Source of the DNA: Bin94 sp965215535
GTDB lineage: Bacteria; Gemmatimonadota; Gemmatimonadetes; Longimicrobiales; Gaopeijiaceae
DNA: 64,000 nt
Reading direction: 5' to 3'
Assembly: GCA_965215535.1 (NCBI GenBank)
Contig: OZ244063.1
Location: forward strand, 62,001 to 126,000
Shown: in pieces, positions 60,327-64,000 of the stretch
Layout of the letters: each line of letters opens with the position of its first letter
Position numbering within the stretch: the stretch's first letter is position 1
Notes under the pieces: generated by a model
What the model saw: only the letters and a program-made list of their open reading frames with translations
Told to the model about the DNA's origin: nothing
The model's database searches: none
Translations under genes and position numbers: made by a program

Positions 60327-62624
60327 TTATCCGCCCATGAGATTGAACTGGCGTGTGAACTTGATAATCAGCGAACGCGCAAGGGTTCCCCGCTCGATAA
60401 AGCGTCCGCCATCGGGGTTGAGCCCGTCGGGGTAGTCGAATCCCTGCAGATCGTTATATACGACAAAGAGTCCCGTGCCCGCCGTATTGAGCCAGCCGAA
60501 GCGCAAATTGGCAGACCAGCTATCGATCTGGTTGCTGTATTGCACAAGCGACTGCAGATAGATGCGCGGCGTCAGGAAATAGCCGAAGTTCATGCCCAGC
60601 AGAACGGTCTCGAACTCGCCCTGGGGGAGATCGACGTCGAAGTAGTCGATCCGCGCCGAGGTGCTGAAGGACGCATTCGGCCGCCAGGTCACCGATCCAT
60701 TTCCGCCCGCCCGCGACCCGCTCAGAAAGCTCCCGACATGAATGCGCGAGGTCGCGGAGAGCTCCGCCGCCGGGTTGCTGTTGAAGACAAGCTGCGATTC
60801 CCATCCGCCGTAGCTGCCCTCGGGCACCACCACCCCCGTGCCCGGAATCTCGAAGGGTTCGTAGATCCCCTCGGTGATATAGTTGGCTCCGGTATGAATC
60901 TGCGCGCCCGACGACCACTCCCAGTGCGAATCGATATGCAGGCGGGCCGATTCCTGAAAGTTCCTCTCGACCCCGGCCTTGCGGCTGTTATAGGTGAAGT
61001 ACGAGATGTGCGGACGGATTTCGTAGAGCCAGTCGGGGTGAATCCGGTAAAGGGCGAAGTACTGGTAGTAGCGGTAGCCCCGCCGCGGCAGGAAGCCGAC
61101 CTCGGGGTTGAACCCCTCGCCGATCTCGCGCGCCTGGCCGGTCACTGTCCAGCTCCGGCTGCTCCAGTTTCCAGAGAGATCCCACGCATAGGCATTGTCG
61201 GCCGCCACGGGCTCGTCGGTCTGCGCAAGAAATCCGCTCACCGTCAGCGCCTCGCCGATTCCCACCGACAGATCGGTTGCCCAGGTGCGATTGAAGTCGC
61301 CGTCGGGACCGGACTTGTTCACAAGGATCCCCCCGATGCGCGACCGGTTGGGGAGTTCGCGCGCCAGACGCGCCACCGAATAGCCATGGGCGTCGGCCAG
61401 ACCGGCGGCTTCGTCGGTGCGAATGTGCAGAAGCCCGACATTGAGACCCGCCGCGCGCCCCGAGAGCCTGGCTCCGCCCAGAATCGGCACCGGCTGCCCG
61501 CCGGCAATCCCGATCCGGCGGCTGAAGAAGAGGTCGGCGCCGCCCCCGCCCACATTGAAGAAGCCCGCATTTTCCAGGAAGAAGGGACGCTTCTCGGGGA
61601 AGTTGAGAGAAAATCGGGTCAGATTGAGCTGCTGGTCATCCACCTCGACCTGTGCAAAATCGGTGTTCCAGGTTACGTCCAGGGTCAGTCCCTGAGTGAT
61701 CTGAAACTTGATCTCGCCCCCCGCATGGCCCTCCTGGCCGAAGCTGTTCGCGGCTGCATAATCGCGCGCAGTCGAGCCGAGCAGATAGGGAGTGGCGGTC
61801 GCCAGGCGGCGGAAGGGCGGGCGCAGGCCCTCGAGATCGCCGGCATAGTTGAGGCGGTACAGACCGAATTCGCGCGGAACCGGGGTCCAGAAGGATTCCT
61901 CATTCAGCCGCCGAATGCGCCGGAAGATGTTGAATCCCCAGCGATCGTTCTCGTTGCCGTAGCGCAGGGTGCTGAAGGGAATCCGGAACTCGGCGTACCA
62001 TCCCTCGTCATCGACCGAGGTGGCCACGGTCCAGCTCCCGTCCCAGTTCTTGTTGAAGCCGCCCCCCGCGCCCGACTGAAAGCGCTGCCGCGTATTGAAG
62101 CCACCCCCCTGGAAGCGCCCCCCGCCGCGGCCCTCGTTGGCAACCTGGCCATCGTACTCGATGCCGGTGGGCGTGGTGCCGAAGACGAAGCCGTTCTGAT
62201 CGTCGTTCCAGGTATCCAGAACAAAGACGACCGCATCGCTCTGATCGACCTCGTAGTCGCGGATCCTCTCGCCATAGGTGATGGCGTCGGCGTTGCGGTC
62301 GAAGGCCCAGACCCCCACGTAGAGCGCGTCGGCGTCGAAGAGAATGCGCACCTCGGTTCTCTCGCTGGCCGGCTGGCCATCGTCGGGGACGCGCTGGGTA
62401 AAGCCGGTCATCGCGACTCCCTGACTCCACGCGCTCTCGTTGAGGTGCCCGTCGATCGCAGGCGATTCGGTGATCTCGACCGCCGTGGCCGTGGTGGCGG
62501 GCGGCGGTGCGGCGGCGGTGCTCCCCGGTGCGCCCTGGCCATTCTGGGCAGCCAGTGGCCCCGCAGCCCACAACAGTCCGGAAGCGACGGCAAGGCGCCA
62601 GCCGCAGGGAACGGTTTTCGTCAT
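60327..62624 (-). CDS. DUF5916/CBM9-like outer-membrane protein
   Basis: This 765-residue protein has a signal peptide (ending AAGPLAAQ) after the ATG at 62624, which has a GAGGAAGG-type ribosome site. Residues about 45-210 are a CBM9-like domain (ITESPAIDGHLNESAWSQ ... VRILFDADALYVGVWAFD). The rest is a DUF5916 region with FSLNFPEKRPFFLENAGFF, FFSRRIGI and many aromatic beta strands, consistent with an outer-membrane barrel. Such proteins are abundant in Gemmatimonadota and Bacteroidota; the ligand is unknown. It is divergent from the beta-propeller lipoprotein gene. Confidence 0.9.
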   Translation of the reverse strand: MTKTVPCGWRLAVASGLLWAAGPLAAQNGQGAPGSTAAAPPPATTATAVEITESPAIDGHLNESAWSQGVAMTGFTQRVPDDGQPASERTEVRILFDADALYVGVWAFDRNADAITYGERIRDYEVDQSDAVVFVLDTWNDDQNGFVFGTTPTGIEYDGQVANEGRGGGRFQGGGFNTRQRFQSGAGGGFNKNWDGSWTVATSVDDEGWYAEFRIPFSTLRYGNENDRWGFNIFRRIRRLNEESFWTPVPREFGLYRLNYAGDLEGLRPPFRRLATATPYLLGSTARDYAAANSFGQEGHAGGEIKFQITQGLTLDVTWNTDFAQVEVDDQQLNLTRFSLNFPEKRPFFLENAGFFNVGGGGADLFFSRRIGIAGGQPVPILGGARLSGRAAGLNVGLLHIRTDEAAGLADAHGYSVARLARELPNRSRIGGILVNKSGPDGDFNRTWATDLSVGIGEALTVSGFLAQTDEPVAADNAYAWDLSGNWSSRSWTVTGQAREIGEGFNPEVGFLPRRGYRYYQYFALYRIHPDWLYEIRPHISYFTYNSRKAGVERNFQESARLHIDSHWEWSSGAQIHTGANYITEGIYEPFEIPGTGVVVPEGSYGGWESQLVFNSNPAAELSATSRIHVGSFLSGSRAGGNGSVTWRPNASFSTSARIDYFDVDLPQGEFETVLLGMNFGYFLTPRIYLQSLVQYSNQIDSWSANLRFGWLNTAGTGLFVVYNDLQGFDYPDGLNPDGGRFIERGTLARSLIIKFTRQFNLMGG

Positions 62625-62847
62625 TTGGCCCTTCCTCGTTTCCCGAGGCTCTCCTGCAATCCTCATAAGCAGTCTGCAGGCTGCAAGATAGCGCTGCAGA
62701 GCCCCGGACAGAAATGGCGCGGGTGCGGGGGAGATCTTCGGATGGTAGCTTCACGCCCCGGATTGCCGGTCCTCGCAGCGTGTTCGCCGGCGACCCGGTG
62801 CGCGATGGTTCCTCGTGCCACCCTCGCCAGTCGATTGGAGCGCACCG

Positions 62848-63954
62848 ATGCCGCGAATTCCACTCTGGATCGGTGCCGTGCTCATGCCTGGCGCCATCGT
62901 CGCCGGGTGCAGCGGTCCGCCCCCCGAAATCCCTTCGCCCCCCTTCGACGAGATCTTCGATCTGGTTGAGGTCGTGACCCTCGAAGAGGCTCCAGGCGAT
63001 TCGGTTGCCGAGGTGGGGACCTTTGCCGAGCGCATGGGTGAAGGATTCATCGTTGCCGACAGGCTGCTCCCCCGAATCCGCAGCTACGCCGAGGACGGAT
63101 CGCTGCTGGCTGCCTTTGGCCGTTTTGGCCGCGGGCCCTGGGAGTTTGCGGGAAGAGTGGGTGGCGTCGCCGAGTTGCCGTCGGGAAAGATCGCAATTGC
63201 GGATGCCACGAATATTCTGCGAATCACCTTCCTCACCCATGATCTTTCACCGGATACGATCATGTCCTTTCAATACTTGGTATTGGACGTGCATGCGCTC
63301 GGCGAGGATATTGTCTTTTTCGGCTACGGTCCCGTCCTTGGCGAACGGGTCTCCATTCTGGATGCGATGACCGATCCGCGCATTCACATGTTCCGCGACG
63401 ACTCGGTGGCATGGAGCCGATTCAGCCGCGAAATCTACTCGAAGCCTTACGTATTCGGTTTGTCCGGGCTCGCTTGGACCGTGGCCGGGGATAGCGTTTT
63501 CGGAATGGCATCGCTCGAATATCCGGCTGCGATCTTCAACAGCGCTGGCGACTCCGCGGGAACGATCGGCACTCCCTCGCCCCGCTTCCGGCCCATTCCG
63601 GATATTCCCGAGGGCTACTTCGCCACCCAACAGTCCGGCACCAGGGTGGCGGATCTGCTGCGCAGCTTCGACACGGTGGACCGGCTCGACGTGATCCACA
63701 GCGACCATCTCGTCTTCACAATCGGTCGCCTCGACCATCTGCGCCCCTACCCTCCCTTCAAAATGCTCCATACCCGCGTGGAGATCTACAATCGGCACAC
63801 GGGCGAGAAGCTCTATGAAGACGTGCCACTCCCGGCGGGCGCGAAGGTGCTTGGCGGCGGACGACATCTGTACCTGCTGCTGAATCCCGACATTCCCCCC
63901 TGGCGGATCGCGAAGTACCGGCTGGCGGAGGCGCGCGGACAGGGGCGGAGTTGA
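62848..63954 (+). CDS. 6-bladed beta-propeller lipoprotein
   Basis: This 368-residue protein has a lipoprotein signal from the ATG at 62848 (MPRIPLWIGAVLMPGAIVAGC), with GGAG seven bases upstream. The body has propeller-type blades, such as GEGFIVADRLLPRIRSYAED, LAAFGRFGRGPWEF and GVAELPSGKIAIADATN. This class is common in Gemmatimonadota and is likely to bind something at the cell surface; no enzyme motif is seen. It is divergent from the DUF5916 gene. The decayed gene at 45314-46453 has the same general design. The 46 bases after the stop hold nothing recognisable. Confidence 0.85.
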   Translation: MPRIPLWIGAVLMPGAIVAGCSGPPPEIPSPPFDEIFDLVEVVTLEEAPGDSVAEVGTFAERMGEGFIVADRLLPRIRSYAEDGSLLAAFGRFGRGPWEFAGRVGGVAELPSGKIAIADATNILRITFLTHDLSPDTIMSFQYLVLDVHALGEDIVFFGYGPVLGERVSILDAMTDPRIHMFRDDSVAWSRFSREIYSKPYVFGLSGLAWTVAGDSVFGMASLEYPAAIFNSAGDSAGTIGTPSPRFRPIPDIPEGYFATQQSGTRVADLLRSFDTVDRLDVIHSDHLVFTIGRLDHLRPYPPFKMLHTRVEIYNRHTGEKLYEDVPLPAGAKVLGGGRHLYLLLNPDIPPWRIAKYRLAEARGQGRS

Positions 63955-64000
63955 CACGCCGCTTCGGATTGTGTACTCATACGCTCGGTAGGAACACTCA

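Noticed and set aside
1..64000. CRISPR arrays, tRNA genes and insertion sequences
   Set aside because: I scanned the intergenic gaps for regularly spaced repeats, cloverleaf-like GTTCGA-containing segments and transposase motifs and found none that held up.

Overview
This GC-rich 64 kb bacterial chromosome window is tightly packed, with many genes overlapping by 1-4 bases. The organism is probably a member of the Gemmatimonadota. That is an inference from gene content: a leucine-rich-repeat lipoprotein of the 'DRAALVALYEATDGPNW' type, a DUF5916/CBM9-like outer-membrane protein, 6-bladed beta-propeller lipoproteins, B12-dependent methylmalonyl-CoA mutase, and the truA-htrA-pur, trp-lexA and aspS-phoH-ybeY gene orders. 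No tRNA, rRNA, CRISPR array, insertion sequence or complete prophage was seen.

Layout. 1-6093: end of a frameshifted M20 peptidase, nudC, and a large LRR lipoprotein fused to a metzincin-like protease. 6682-13656: a four-gene operon encoding a fused ferredoxin/NrfD protein, a cytoplasmic molybdopterin oxidoreductase, a TorD-like chaperone and a SulP transporter, probably for an inorganic sulfur compound. 13690-25963 (minus strand): truA, htrA, purB, purC, purS, purQ, purL, purF, vanZ-like, then a repeat-rich AT-rich stretch and a gamma-glutamyltransferase. 26002-31470: trpD, lexA (opposite strand), trpC, trpF, trpB, trpA. 31640-35125: an NFACT/RqcH-like protein, a LytR_C protein and rlmN, the last two overlapping tail to tail.

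35392-45211: aspS, phoH, a 7TM-HD phosphohydrolase, ybeY, mgtE, meaB and the methylmalonyl-CoA mutase catalytic subunit. 45314-46453 is a decayed beta-propeller gene. 46464-48928 holds a Sel1-repeat lipoprotein and a divergent M48 peptidase lipoprotein with a PDZ-like segment. 49018-51837 encodes a 939-residue protein whose centre matches the phage 'large polyvalent protein' domain LPD38, ending in a ComEA-type helix-hairpin-helix; there are no phage neighbours. 51984-55053 is cobT-cobU-cobS-cobC, which assembles the B12 nucleotide loop and could supply the mutase.

55446-57822 is the wreck of a defence-type island: a 96-residue HsdM whose two ends are joined in frame with the methylase core missing, an intact AlbA_2/HATPase protein, a frameshifted HI0074-family gene and a fragment of a second AlbA_2 gene. 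It runs into the 3' end of a FAD-dependent reductase. 58930-63954 holds CopD- and CopC-like proteins, the DUF5916 protein and an intact beta-propeller lipoprotein.

The least explained items are the LPD38-HhH gene, the core-deleted HsdM with its island scar, the LRR-metzincin fusion, and the TTGTGATTG/TTGCAATTTT repeat field at 15.5-15.9 kb.
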